A stretch of DNA of 64,000 nt from Vibrio furnissii CIP 102972 (GTDB taxonomy: Bacteria; Pseudomonadota; Gammaproteobacteria; Enterobacterales; Vibrionaceae). The translations under genes and the position numbers were made by a program. The stretch is from the NCBI RefSeq assembly GCF_000176175.1, contig NZ_ACZP01000014.1, positions 124,001 through 188,000 of the forward strand, given 5' to 3'. The notes beneath the pieces are model-generated. The model made no database searches. It was not told the DNA's origin and was given only the letters and a program-made list of their open reading frames with translations. Every line of letters starts with the position of its first letter. Positions within the stretch are counted from its first letter, which is position 1. This document shows positions 1 through 9,406 of this stretch, in pieces.

Positions 1-602
1 TTCGAGATGTGATGATGATTGGCGCGATAGAAGTGACTCAGTTGTGTCCAAGAAAAATGACTCACGCGCACTTGTTTGAGCGGTGTGGAATAACCCAGCC
101 ACACAATGATCAAACCAAACGCCAGCGATGCCCACGCCCAGTAGAACCAGATCGCCACATCAGACAGCGCAATCATCGAGATCACAACGATCGACATCGA
201 AATCCGTTGCAGCGCCAGCAGCGCCATTTTTTCATCGCGCATCAGCAAGTTTTCAGAAATCAGCACCCACGCGTGAACCACAGTTAAGAGATAAAACAAG
301 CCAAACGGCTTATCAAACAGCACCACCACGACCGCGGTAAACGGCAGGGCCAGAATCAGGCTCTGCAACAAGCAAAACACGATATTCTGCACCAGCAGGT
401 CATCGTGCTGCTTGGGCAGGAGCAATTGGGAAGCGAAGGTACACACCTGCGCCCCAATCAATACGATGCTGTAGGTCAGTGCGTAGATCCCAACCTCACC
501 CATGCCGTAGCGATGAGAGATGAGCCACAACGATGCCGCGCCAATCACTTGCGACAGCACCGAAGACCCGGCGATGGTTGAGATGCTTCTAAGCAGACTC
601 AT
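1..602 (-). CDS. Polysaccharide flippase-like membrane protein, 3' end outside window
   Basis: The minus-strand frame opens with ATG at 602 and stays open to the left edge, giving about 200 residues without a stop. The translation is a string of hydrophobic helices separated by short polar loops, as in Wzx/MATE-like lipid-linked oligosaccharide flippases. The start is 4 bases beyond the stop of the upstream Wzc-like gene, so it is the next gene of the same operon. Inferred role: moving undecaprenyl-linked repeat units across the inner membrane for the exopolysaccharide made by this locus. The C-terminal half is missing, so another multi-spanning protein of the locus (polymerase, acyltransferase) is not excluded. 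Confidence 0.6.
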   Translation of the reverse strand, partial: MSLLRSISTIAGSSVLSQVIGAASLWLISHRYGMGEVGIYALTYSIVLIGAQVCTFASQLLLPKQHDDLLVQNIVFCLLQSLILALPFTAVVVVLFDKPFGLFYLLTVVHAWVLISENLLMRDEKMALLALQRISMSIVVISMIALSDVAIWFYWAWASLAFGLIIVWLGYSTPLKQVRVSHFSWTQLSHFYRANHHHIS

Positions 603-606
603 AGGT

Positions 607-2787
607 TTACTCCGCCGTTGCGAACGTCGTGAAACTTCCCTGAGTGATAAATCGCTTGCTCTCCTCGCCTTGCAGGTTTTCTGCATTCACTTGGTTGAGC
701 ACTGCGCCGACCACATCAATGTTGTCGCTGTGTAGCTTACGCAAATCATGGACAATCGCAGGTGCCTGACGTTGCTCTGCGCGCACCACCACCAACACCG
801 TATCCACAGCTTGCGCTGCCAATTGGCTGTCTTTACTGTCGCTCAATGCGGGCAGGTTGACGATCACACAATCGTATTGCCCTTTGAGTTGGTTCATTAA
901 AGCGCTGTAACGCTCGTGAGCAAACAGCACCAACGGTGATGCGGTCCACTCGCCGCGTGGCAAGAAATCGCATTGCGAACTCAAGGGTTGAATCAGCGTC
1001 TCAAGGTCATGCTGGTTGTTCACCCACTGCGCCACGCCAAGGGGTTCGGGTTGCGGGTTCGCGACCACGCTAAACGACAAGGCGCCAGTGCCACGATAAT
1101 CCAGATCCACCAGCAGTGTGCGCTCATTTTGGCTCCACGCTTTTGCCAGCAATTGCGCCAGCATTGACGCCCCTTCTTGCACCGTACTCGATGCAACCCC
1201 AATCACACGCGCTTGCGGCGCAGCCAGTCGAATGGCCGTTTTCAGGCCCAGAATCGTTTCCATCGCATACGGATTGGACTCAATCAGATTGACCAAATGT
1301 TCGCGCGGCTCTTCGCCATCAAAGTGCGGAATATCGGCCAGCGGTTTCAGCCCCAGTTTCGGTTGCACTTGGCTGAGCATATAGATCTTGCGATCCAGCC
1401 CGGCGCGAATGATCAAATACAGAATGCACAGCGCAGGCGTTAGAATGGCGACCATCGCCAACAACAACGCTTTGTTCGGTTTTTGAGGACGTTCTGCCGC
1501 TGCAGCGGGGTCATAAAGCACCGCATCCGGTTCGCGGTATTGCGAGGTTAAGCTTTGCTCTTTACTGCGCAGGAACAGTTGACGATACAAGTCTTCTGTT
1601 TTGTCCAAATCGGTTTTCAAGCTTTCATACTGGTCACGTTTGGCAACTAAGGTTTTGAAATCATCTTTTTGTACTTTAGCCAACGCTTTGTAGCGGTTTT
1701 CTTTCGCTAAATCGGTTTGGTACTGTTTCAACAAACCTTCTTTTAACTCTTGTAGCAGCAAGCGAGTTTGATCTTCAATCGCTTGAATTTGCGCTTTGGC
1801 TTCCAGCACTTTGTTGTGTTTTGGACCATAACGTAGCCCCAAGTCAGCCAGGTGACGTTTGGCTTGGATCAGCGCGATGCGCAGATCTTGCATTTGTGGA
1901 TGGCCCGAAACTTCTGGCATCGACGCAATATCTTCAATCGGCGCATCCATGTTACGCGCCACGATTTCATATTGTGCTTGAGACGCTAAACGGCGTTCTT
2001 TGGCATCGGCGAGCTTGTTGGTCACAATGCCCAGTTCTTCGGTTTCATACCCGTCAATACCGCGAAACGTCAGCAGCCCATTCTTATCAAGAAAGCGCTC
2101 CATCTCTTTTTTCTTTGCCGTCACTTGCTGGCGCAGATCTTTCATCTGCTCTTGGTTCCAGCGCAGCGCATTTTCGGTTTTCTCTACTTTTTGATCGACG
2201 GTGTAGTCGATAAACGCTTTCGACACGCCGTTCGCAATGCGCGCAGCTTCTTGCGGCTCTTTGGATTCAAATGAGACGTACACCAGTTGCGTTTGACGCA
2301 CCACCGTAAACGTGATGTCTTCACGCAGCACTTTCAGTGCTTTCTCCATACGCTCTGATTCAGACAGCGTCCACTCTGGATGAGACTCATCCAATGGCTT
2401 ATCCCCGTTGTAACGGGCATCTTCATCCATTTTGAGCATTTTGATGGCGCGTTCGAGCACCACGCGGGATTGCATGAGGTTGTATTGCGTTTCGTAATAG
2501 GCACTGCGCGTTGAATCGTAACCGTCGACTTGCTCAATCGGCGTCGCGTTGTCTTCCTGTGCTTTAATCAGCACTGTCGCGGTCGAAATGTATTTCGAAC
2601 TCATCGACATCACCAACGGCACGCACGCGCCCGTCACAAGCACAGTCGCCAGAATGACTTTCCATCCATGTTTTTTTAGCGATTTAACCAGCGGCGCGAA
2701 ATCAATGCTGCTTTCCATTTTCTTGCCGCTTTCTACCATTCCTACTGACATATTAGAAAAAACTCTGTTCGACGATGATGGTGTCAC
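607..2787 (-). CDS. Wzc-like polysaccharide co-polymerase with degenerate tyrosine-kinase domain (VpsO-like)
   Basis: 726-residue inner-membrane protein expected to set chain length and link polymerisation to export. An N-terminal Wzz domain starts after a first membrane helix (about residues 40-60), followed by a long periplasmic coiled coil, a second helix near residues 440-460 and a cytoplasmic P-loop domain from about 500. The P-loop reads ASSTVQEGAS, so the invariant Walker-A lysine of BY-kinases is Ala540, and the C-terminus has no tyrosine cluster. A Walker-A'-like LLVDLDYR segment remains. It overlaps the export gene by 35 bases and is followed closely by the flippase gene. Position and order match V. 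cholerae vpsO, which is a kinase; this copy is probably not catalytic. Confidence 0.88.
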   Translation of the reverse strand: MTPSSSNRVFSNMSVGMVESGKKMESSIDFAPLVKSLKKHGWKVILATVLVTGACVPLVMSMSSKYISTATVLIKAQEDNATPIEQVDGYDSTRSAYYETQYNLMQSRVVLERAIKMLKMDEDARYNGDKPLDESHPEWTLSESERMEKALKVLREDITFTVVRQTQLVYVSFESKEPQEAARIANGVSKAFIDYTVDQKVEKTENALRWNQEQMKDLRQQVTAKKKEMERFLDKNGLLTFRGIDGYETEELGIVTNKLADAKERRLASQAQYEIVARNMDAPIEDIASMPEVSGHPQMQDLRIALIQAKRHLADLGLRYGPKHNKVLEAKAQIQAIEDQTRLLLQELKEGLLKQYQTDLAKENRYKALAKVQKDDFKTLVAKRDQYESLKTDLDKTEDLYRQLFLRSKEQSLTSQYREPDAVLYDPAAAAERPQKPNKALLLAMVAILTPALCILYLIIRAGLDRKIYMLSQVQPKLGLKPLADIPHFDGEEPREHLVNLIESNPYAMETILGLKTAIRLAAPQARVIGVASSTVQEGASMLAQLLAKAWSQNERTLLVDLDYRGTGALSFSVVANPQPEPLGVAQWVNNQHDLETLIQPLSSQCDFLPRGEWTASPLVLFAHERYSALMNQLKGQYDCVIVNLPALSDSKDSQLAAQAVDTVLVVVRAEQRQAPAIVHDLRKLHSDNIDVVGAVLNQVNAENLQGEESKRFITQGSFTTFATAE

Positions 2788-3328
2788 CGGGTTGAATAAG
2801 GTGCGTTAACTCGACTTTTTTTATTAGTTCATGGTTTGAAGCAACGCGGATGTTGATGTCTTTGCGATCGGCCCGATCGGTGAAGCCGCCCGCTAACGCG
2901 ATGGCTTGTTCAACCGTTAAATTCGGCTGGTATTCGTACCCGTTCGGTTGTTCAACCTCGCCTGAGACGTAAATTTTTCGAAACTCGGCCAAGTTCACCG
3001 TCACCATTGGGTTGAGCAAATAATCGCCCCGTAAACGGTTTTCGATGTCCGCTTCCACTTGTGACGGCGTTTTGCCAGTCAGCGTGATTTCACCGATGTA
3101 CGGGAAGTTGACCACGCCCGCTTTCGATATTTTCAACTTCATCGACATGTCTGGTTCGCCGTGAACAATAATGTCGATCATATCGCCCGTCCCGAGATGG
3201 TAATCCTGCAGCTCACGTGCTGGGGCATCATCCACAGATTGTGCTGAGGGTGACGGCGTCTCTTGAGCCGACACAGGCGATACCACCAGCCACATCAAAC
3301 TCAACCATGCAATAACTAATGCTCGCAT
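2753..3328 (-). CDS. Short outer-membrane polysaccharide export protein (OPX, VpsN-like)
   Basis: 191 residues beginning with a cleavable signal peptide (cut probably after ...VSPVSA) and no lipobox cysteine. A Poly_export domain begins at YHLGTGD (about residue 44) and is followed by one SLBB-type segment with VSGEVEQPNGY. It is half the length of Wza (about 380) and lacks the C-terminal amphipathic helix that forms the Wza pore. In such short OPX proteins the outer-membrane channel is provided by a separate barrel protein, and a barrel gene lies directly upstream, ending at the base before this start. Expected role: periplasmic part of the exopolysaccharide exit path. Similar to V. cholerae VpsN. 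Confidence 0.88.
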   Translation of the reverse strand: MRALVIAWLSLMWLVVSPVSAQETPSPSAQSVDDAPARELQDYHLGTGDMIDIIVHGEPDMSMKLKISKAGVVNFPYIGEITLTGKTPSQVEADIENRLRGDYLLNPMVTVNLAEFRKIYVSGEVEQPNGYEYQPNLTVEQAIALAGGFTDRADRKDINIRVASNHELIKKVELTHLIQPGDTIIVEQSFF

Positions 3329-4615
3329 CTAAATCTGTACCTTTAATTGCAACTGAATCAGAGATTGTTCATACCCCAAGTGTCGTAGCACCTGAGTGTT
3401 TCCGTTATTAATAAAGAATGCGTCCGTCTCTTTATTGGAACGCATATCGCTCCATTGATAATTCATTTCAAGACGTATCGAGGGTCGGAAATCGTATCCA
3501 ATCGTCACTTTCGCAACTTGGTTTTTATCAAAACGGTCTTTGTTAGGAATACGATAATCATCGGTTTGATAACCGTAATCTAACGTGGTGGAAAAGCGAT
3601 CAACCCACCAATAATGCGTCCATGCGATGCCATATTTGTTATCCAAAACATAGCCGCCTTCCTGCTCGGGATCTTTCACTTTTTGCCAAGTGTAGAGTGT
3701 AAACTCAGAATGCTTGACTGGCTTCCAGTTTGCTTCGATATCCCAGTTAAAACCTTTAAAATCCTCGGCATTCTCATCATTGGGAAACTCCTTGTAGAGC
3801 AAGGCAACGTTCCCCTCGATGGTGGTCTTGCCGGTACGCTCACTTTTTAACCCAAACAGCAAATAGTATTCATTACTGCGCTTGTTGCTGGCGTGCTCGT
3901 AGTGGCGTCGGTTGGTAATAAAACTGTAGCGAAAACGGCTTTTGCTGCTGTATTGGTCAAACAGATCAACCACTAAACTGTCTTCCCGCCACTCCTGCTC
4001 CAGCAAGTAGTCGTAAAACGCTGGCGATGCCTGTTCGATGTCGTCAGTGTCGCGAAAATGGAGCTGCTTGCGTTGCAATAACACTTCCAATTTACCGCGA
4101 CCTTCTGGCGCGCCGTAACTGTAGCGAACGCTGGTATCAAGCAGCGAATTTTTCAATCCTTGTTCGTCAAAGCCATATTCAGCGAATTGACTGTCGGTAA
4201 AGCCTTCCGACATGTCCTGACCACGCTTTTCTTGGCCTAACGTTTGCGAGATGTTGAGCGTGAGTCCGTGCATGCGCCCAAAACGCCACGCGTTGTCCAT
4301 CATGAAAAAATGGCGATCGTAATCGTCCGCCGCAGAGTCGTCATAGCGACGAAACTCGCCGCTGTACATCAGGGTGTATTTGTCTTCGCCCCGTTCCCCC
4401 ACCGCCTGCAAGGTTGGGGTGACGGTCCAGAAATCCGAAGCCACGGCCGGTGCAGCGTTTTGTTGGTAGGTCACGTTGTCGTCGTGACCATAATCCACAC
4501 CCACTTGGCTTTGGAAATCAATGCCCGCCGGCCCAATATGGGACTTGGGGGTTAACTCTGCGTGCGCGGCCGGAACCAACGCCGCAATGCATAACGCACT
4601 AGTAAGCCGTCTCAC
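3329..4615 (-). CDS. Outer-membrane beta-barrel protein of the exopolysaccharide operon (VpsM-like)
   Basis: 428 residues with a signal peptide (MRRLTSALCIAALVPAAHA). The mature protein alternates aromatic and charged residues in short strands throughout and ends in an aromatic-poor beta strand (LIQLQLKVQI), as expected for a large outer-membrane barrel. It resembles the VC0935/VpsM family and, by role, the Wzp porins that pair with short OPX proteins. The start overlaps the end of the sugar-transferase gene by 17 bases and the stop abuts the export gene, so translation is probably coupled. Inferred role: channel through which the polymer leaves the cell. Substrate identity cannot be read from sequence. 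Confidence 0.8.
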   Translation of the reverse strand: MRRLTSALCIAALVPAAHAELTPKSHIGPAGIDFQSQVGVDYGHDDNVTYQQNAAPAVASDFWTVTPTLQAVGERGEDKYTLMYSGEFRRYDDSAADDYDRHFFMMDNAWRFGRMHGLTLNISQTLGQEKRGQDMSEGFTDSQFAEYGFDEQGLKNSLLDTSVRYSYGAPEGRGKLEVLLQRKQLHFRDTDDIEQASPAFYDYLLEQEWREDSLVVDLFDQYSSKSRFRYSFITNRRHYEHASNKRSNEYYLLFGLKSERTGKTTIEGNVALLYKEFPNDENAEDFKGFNWDIEANWKPVKHSEFTLYTWQKVKDPEQEGGYVLDNKYGIAWTHYWWVDRFSTTLDYGYQTDDYRIPNKDRFDKNQVAKVTIGYDFRPSIRLEMNYQWSDMRSNKETDAFFINNGNTQVLRHLGYEQSLIQLQLKVQI

Positions 4616-6014
4616 TCACAAAGCCTTTAAATACGGTCAAAAAGATAATTTTGATGTCGAGCCACAGGCTCCAGTTTTGCATGTATTGAATGTCGTAACG
4701 TACACGTTTTTCCATTTTGTCGACCGTTTCCGTTTCACCACGGTAACCGTTGATTTGCGCCCAACCGGTAATACCCGGTTTGATTTTGTGGCGAATCATA
4801 TAGTTATCAACAATCTTACGGTACTGCTCATTGTGTGCGACCGCATGTGGACGCGGACCAACGATGGACATTGAGCCCTGCAGCACGTTGAGGAATTGAG
4901 GCAATTCATCGAGCGATGTCCGGCGAATGAAAGCACCAAACTTGGTCACGCGTGGATCGTTTTTGGTCGCTTGGGTCACCACCGCATCGTTTTCCATCAC
5001 TTTCATCGAGCGGAATTTCCACACTTTGATTTTCTTACCGCCCAAACCGTAACGGTCTTGCTTAAACAGCACTGGGCCAGGTGAGCTCAGTTTCACGCCA
5101 ACCGCCACCGCAATGAGAACGGGAGAAATCAGCAATGCAATCATCGAACCAATCACAATGTCTTCGATACGTTTGATCACTTTACCCATGCCATCAAATG
5201 GCGAGCTGAAAATACTGAAGGTTTGTACGCCGCCAATGCGTTTCAACTGCGACACATTCAGATTGTAGGTGTAAAGGTCTGGCACCAGATAGGTATCCAC
5301 TGTGCTGTCTGACAATTCATCCAGATAGTGACGAATGCGATCGCGTGCCACCATCGGCAGCGCAATGAACACTTCGTCGATCCCGCCCTCTTTGGCCAGT
5401 TCAATCAGTGGCGCGACTTTGCCTTTCATCGGCGAGCGAATCGGGTACGCAAAGCGGTTTTCGTTGCGATCATCGTAGAAGGTGATTTCGAGATCTTGCG
5501 GGCGATGCGCACGCATCAAGGCACGTTCAATGGTCAAACCGCCGGGGGTCAAACCAATCACTGCCACGCGGCGCTTTTTATTCATCGATTTACGCACCAA
5601 ACGCACGATTGAGATGGTGACCATGCGCACAGCAGCCAAACACACCAGCAGCAGCACGTACCATTGATAAAAAATGGTGTTGTTCAAATTGGTGATGGTG
5701 TACCCATCCAGATTGCGGAAAGTGTATTTCACCACCTGCATCGCCAAGGCGGCAACAATCAACGTACACACTAAACGAACGAATGATCGACGAACTCGGC
5801 TCAGCACACTGTGTGCGTACAGGTTGATGTATTCGCCGGCAAGAAGAAAGATAACAGAAAACAGGAAAGCAGCCGTCGCATCGATGGCGGTTTCTTTTGC
5901 ACCAATCAAACGAATGATAAAGGTGAGAGAGATATTAATGATCAGAAAATCGACGATTTTGAGTAAAGTCGCATAGCCATCGCCTGCCAATTGCAACGCT
6001 TTTCTTGATTTCAT
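4599..6014 (-). CDS. Undecaprenyl-phosphate hexose-1-phosphate transferase, initiating enzyme (VpsL/WcaJ family)
   Basis: 471 residues. Four to five N-terminal membrane helices precede a Rossmann-like CoA_binding_3 domain (about 145-260, with VAVIGLTPGG), then a re-entrant helix (about 275-300) and the catalytic bacterial sugar-transferase domain with SSPGPVLFKQDRYG, KVWKFRSM, RRTSLDELPQFLNVL and SIVGPRPH. These enzymes load glucose- or galactose-1-phosphate from a UDP-sugar onto undecaprenyl phosphate and so start repeat-unit assembly. First gene of the minus-strand operon, with about 180 bases of upstream DNA before the neighbouring hairpin. Equivalent to V. cholerae vpsL or the first gene of the V. 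parahaemolyticus cps cluster. Confidence 0.92.
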   Translation of the reverse strand: MKSRKALQLAGDGYATLLKIVDFLIINISLTFIIRLIGAKETAIDATAAFLFSVIFLLAGEYINLYAHSVLSRVRRSFVRLVCTLIVAALAMQVVKYTFRNLDGYTITNLNNTIFYQWYVLLLVCLAAVRMVTISIVRLVRKSMNKKRRVAVIGLTPGGLTIERALMRAHRPQDLEITFYDDRNENRFAYPIRSPMKGKVAPLIELAKEGGIDEVFIALPMVARDRIRHYLDELSDSTVDTYLVPDLYTYNLNVSQLKRIGGVQTFSIFSSPFDGMGKVIKRIEDIVIGSMIALLISPVLIAVAVGVKLSSPGPVLFKQDRYGLGGKKIKVWKFRSMKVMENDAVVTQATKNDPRVTKFGAFIRRTSLDELPQFLNVLQGSMSIVGPRPHAVAHNEQYRKIVDNYMIRHKIKPGITGWAQINGYRGETETVDKMEKRVRYDIQYMQNWSLWLDIKIIFLTVFKGFVSETAY

Positions 6015-6195
6015 GGATGAATCGCCTAGTTAGAGGTACTCTACAACTACAACATGTTGCAGATAAACATACTACAGATGATTTGTGACTACCATGTTCC
6101 TGCGGCGAATTTCAGTCTCCATCCCAAAAATCACGGCGATAGATTAGAAGATTATTGAAAAGCAAAATGTCAATTTTGAGTCAGGATTAGAGTAG
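6015..6195 (-). promoter_or_regulatory. Upstream region of the exopolysaccharide operon
   Basis: Non-coding, AT-rich stretch that must hold the promoter for the operon beginning at 6014. The clearest element is the 10-bp palindrome CAACATGTTG at 6050-6059, about 36-45 bases from the start codon. In other vibrios such operons respond to cyclic di-GMP through VpsR/VpsT/CpsQ-type activators, but I cannot assign a specific box here. Confidence 0.4.
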
Positions 6196-6230
6196 AAGCA
6201 CTACCACCACGGAACTCGGCGGTAGTGCTT
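6196..6230. terminator. Inverted repeat downstream of the RND pump operon
   Basis: Arms AAGCACTACC (6196-6205) and GGTAGTGCTT (6221-6230), extendable inward by three bases with one mismatch. It lies 15 bases beyond the stop of the minus-strand efflux gene. No clean U-run follows on either strand, so termination is likely but not certain. Confidence 0.55.
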
Positions 6231-6244
6231 TGATCTACGACAAA

Positions 6245-9200
6245 TTATTCGTCATCTAAATCCACTAAACGTGTGTTTCCATGATGAATTTTCTCACGTT
6301 GGCGTTGCACCAATGCATAAAATCCAGGAATCAAAAACGTACCGGCAAGCAGCACACACAACAAGCCGCCGACCAGCGAAATCCCCAGCGAGTTTTGGCT
6401 GACATGACCTGCGCCAGACGCGAAGATCAGCGGGAAAATGCCGAGGATAAACGACCAAGACGTCATGTTCACCGCACGAAAACGCAGTTTGCCGCCATCA
6501 ATCGCCGCTTGTTCAATCGGCAGGTCTTTCTCTTCACGTTCCATCTTGGCAAATTCTACAATCAAGATGGCGTTCTTCGCCGCCAGTGCAATCAATAACA
6601 CCAAACCAATTTGCGCGTACAAGTTCAGCGCGGTTCCGGTCAGGGTCAACGCAATAAACGAGCCCAACGTCGCCACTGGCACCACCAAAATGATCGCCAG
6701 CGGAATACTCCAGCTTTCATACTGCGCCACCATGAACAGGTAGATGAAGATCAGCGCCAGTGCAAACGCGTAAATCGCTTGGTTGCCCGCCAAAACTTCC
6801 TGATACGCCATTCCGGTCCACTCATATTGGTAACCTTGTGGCAGCGTTTGCGCAGCAACACGTTCCATTGCAGCCAGCGCATCACCACTGGAGTAACCCG
6901 GCGCAGGTTGACCTTGAATGATCGCGCTGCGATACATGTTGTAACGCCACGCCACATCTGGCTCAAACACTTCGCTGTAGCTGACTAAGGTGCTGAGGGG
7001 AATCATGTCCCCAGACGCCGAGCGCACGTGGAAATGGTTCAAATCGTCCATTGAGTTTCGATGTTCGCTGTCGGCTTGCATCGTTACGCGGAAGTTTTTA
7101 CCGAACATGGTGAAGTCGTTGACGTACATCGACCCCAAATTGCCTTGCATGGTTTGGAAAATGTCCGACAGCGAAATCCCCAGCTGTTTGGCTTTTTCAC
7201 GGTCGATATCGACGTAGTAATGCGGCACGTTGGCACGGAAGGTACTGAACGCGTAAGCGATTTCCGGCTGCTGCATCGCAGTGCGAATCACATCGTCCAT
7301 CACCATGGCCAAATCGTTTCGGCTTCGGCCCAGCGCATCTTCGAGCACAAATTCAAACCCGGAAGCAGCCCCCATGCCCGGTACGGCCGGTGGCCCCATG
7401 GCAAATACGATCGCTTGCGGCAAGGTTTGCGCCGCATGGCCGTTGATGCGCATGGAAATGGCGTTCGCCGAGTGATCGCCCGGTAACGCGCGGCGCGTTT
7501 CCCAATCATGCAGTTTGATAAACATCGACGCACCGTTCGACGCCGCGGCCCCCGTCATAAACGAGTAACCGTTCGCCACGGTCACGCCATCCACGCCCGG
7601 CTCTTTCTCGACCATCGCCATCAGTTGCGCAGTGGTCTCTTCAGTGCGAGACAACGACGCCGAATCCGGCAACTGAACGTTAACCAGCAAAATGCCTTTG
7701 TCTTCTTGCGGTACAAACGCGGTCGACGTGTTTTTCGCCATCCAGCTCACTGCACCAACGGCAACCACAAAGAACACGATCAGCATCAGGCTTTTCTTCA
7801 CCAGAATGCCAGCAATTTGTCCGTAGCGATTCGTCACGTGTTCAAGGCCGCGGTTAAACGCTTTGAACCAGCGCGCAGTGTTATCACCGCCCTGCTTCAG
7901 CACCATCGCACACAGCGCTGGCGATAGCGTTAACGCGTTGATCGAAGAGATCACCACCGAAATACAGATGGTTAGGGCGAACTGGCGATACATGATGCCG
8001 GTGATGCCCGGTAGCATGGCCACAGGCAGGAACACCGCAAGCAGAACCAGGGTTGAGGTGATGATGGGGCCGGTCACCTCTTTCATCGCCATCAAGGTCG
8101 CTTGGCGCGGGCTGAGTGTTGGGTCTTTGGCCATCGTGGTATCGACGTTTTCGATCACCAGAATCGCATCGTCCACCACGATACCAATCGCCAGAATCAA
8201 ACCAAACAGCGTCACCGTGTTGATGGTGAATCCGGTCATCAGCATGACCGCAAACGTGCCGATCAACGACACCGGAATTGCGACCACCGGAATCAAGGTC
8301 GAACGGAAGCTACCCAAGAACAGGTACGTGACCGCAATCACCAGAATAATCGCTTCCACCAACGTTTTGACAACGCTTTTGATCGACTCAGCCACGAACA
8401 GTGTGGTGTCATAACTGGTCTCATACACCATGCCGTCCGGGAAGTTACCGCTGAGGGTTTCCAGCATGTCCATCACGGCTTGGCCACTTTCCAGCGCGTT
8501 CGCATCCGATTGCAGCGACAAGGCAACAATCGAGGAATCACGGCCACGGAATTTACCATTGCCATCGTAGAACTTCTTGCCCAGCTCAATGCGAGCAATG
8601 TCTTTCAGGTAGATGCTCGAACCATCGTTATTGGCACGCAGCACGACATTTTCAAACTCTTGCACCGATTCCAAGCGACCTTTGGTCACAAGGTTAAACT
8701 GCACGTCCTGCGCATGGTTGTAGGGCGCAGCACCAATACGCCCAGCGGCAACCTGCACGTTCTGTTCGGCCAACGCCGCATACACATCCGAGGTGGTCAG
8801 TTTCAGACTGGCCATTTTCTTCGGATCCAGCCACACGCGCATCGCGTATTCACCGCCGCCAATCACGTTGACTTCACTGATACCTTTAACGCGCGCCAGT
8901 TGGTCTTTGACGTTCAAGTTCACATAGTTGGTGAGGAACATGTCGTCGTAGCGGCCATCGGGTGAGAAGAAGTTCAGCACCATCAGCAAATCTGGCGAAC
9001 GCTTTTTCACTGTCACGCCAACCATGCGCACTTCTTGCGGCAGTTTCGATTCGATCTGCGCCACACGGTTTTGTACGTTGACCTGAGCCATGTCCGGATC
9101 CGTGCCGACATCGAACGTCACCGTCAGGTTATACGATCCGTCATTGGCACTTTTCGACGACATGTAGATCATGTTTTCGACGCCGTTGACCGAGGTTTCA

Positions 9201-9397
9201 ATCGGGTCGGCGACCGCTTGTTCAACCACCTCCGCGCTGGCGCCGGTGTAGAATGCTGTAACGCTCACCGACGGCGGACTGATTTTAGGATATTCCGCAA
9301 CCGGCAGGATCGACAACGCGATCGCGCCCGCCAGCGTCAGAATAATCGAAATGACCAGCGCAAATTTGGGGCGCTGAATAAAGAAACGACTGAGCAT
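6245..9397 (-). CDS. RND (HAE1) multidrug efflux permease, AcrB/VexH-like
   Basis: 1050 residues, the usual length for a hydrophobe/amphiphile efflux RND pump. N-terminal [18 protein letters not shown] is typical of the first helix. The proton-relay aspartate pair sits in [14 protein letters not shown] and the relay lysine in [13 protein letters not shown]. Two large periplasmic loops lie between TM1-2 and TM7-8. The pump takes drugs, bile salts or dyes from the periplasm and outer leaflet and passes them to a TolC-type channel. It is 9 bases downstream of its adaptor gene, forming a two-gene operon with no outer-membrane factor, so shared TolC is the likely partner. Exact vex/vme equivalence is not decidable by eye. 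Confidence 0.95.
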   Translation of the reverse strand: MLSRFFIQRPKFALVISIILTLAGAIALSILPVAEYPKISPPSVSVTAFYTGASAEVVEQAVADPIETSVNGVENMIYMSSKSANDGSYNLTVTFDVGTDPDMAQVNVQNRVAQIESKLPQEVRMVGVTVKKRSPDLLMVLNFFSPDGRYDDMFLTNYVNLNVKDQLARVKGISEVNVIGGGEYAMRVWLDPKKMASLKLTTSDVYAALAEQNVQVAAGRIGAAPYNHAQDVQFNLVTKGRLESVQEFENVVLRANNDGSSIYLKDIARIELGKKFYDGNGKFRGRDSSIVALSLQSDANALESGQAVMDMLETLSGNFPDGMVYETSYDTTLFVAESIKSVVKTLVEAIILVIAVTYLFLGSFRSTLIPVVAIPVSLIGTFAVMLMTGFTINTVTLFGLILAIGIVVDDAILVIENVDTTMAKDPTLSPRQATLMAMKEVTGPIITSTLVLLAVFLPVAMLPGITGIMYRQFALTICISVVISSINALTLSPALCAMVLKQGGDNTARWFKAFNRGLEHVTNRYGQIAGILVKKSLMLIVFFVVAVGAVSWMAKNTSTAFVPQEDKGILLVNVQLPDSASLSRTEETTAQLMAMVEKEPGVDGVTVANGYSFMTGAAASNGASMFIKLHDWETRRALPGDHSANAISMRINGHAAQTLPQAIVFAMGPPAVPGMGAASGFEFVLEDALGRSRNDLAMVMDDVIRTAMQQPEIAYAFSTFRANVPHYYVDIDREKAKQLGISLSDIFQTMQGNLGSMYVNDFTMFGKNFRVTMQADSEHRNSMDDLNHFHVRSASGDMIPLSTLVSYSEVFEPDVAWRYNMYRSAIIQGQPAPGYSSGDALAAMERVAAQTLPQGYQYEWTGMAYQEVLAGNQAIYAFALALIFIYLFMVAQYESWSIPLAIILVVPVATLGSFIALTLTGTALNLYAQIGLVLLIALAAKNAILIVEFAKMEREEKDLPIEQAAIDGGKLRFRAVNMTSWSFILGIFPLIFASGAGHVSQNSLGISLVGGLLCVLLAGTFLIPGFYALVQRQREKIHHGNTRLVDLDDE

Positions 9398-9406
9398 AAC
9401 GTCCCC

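Noticed and set aside
8102..8965. 287-codon plus-strand frame with many His/Arg
   Set aside because: Antisense of the RND permease gene; composition is a mirror of its codons and there is no Shine-Dalgarno site.
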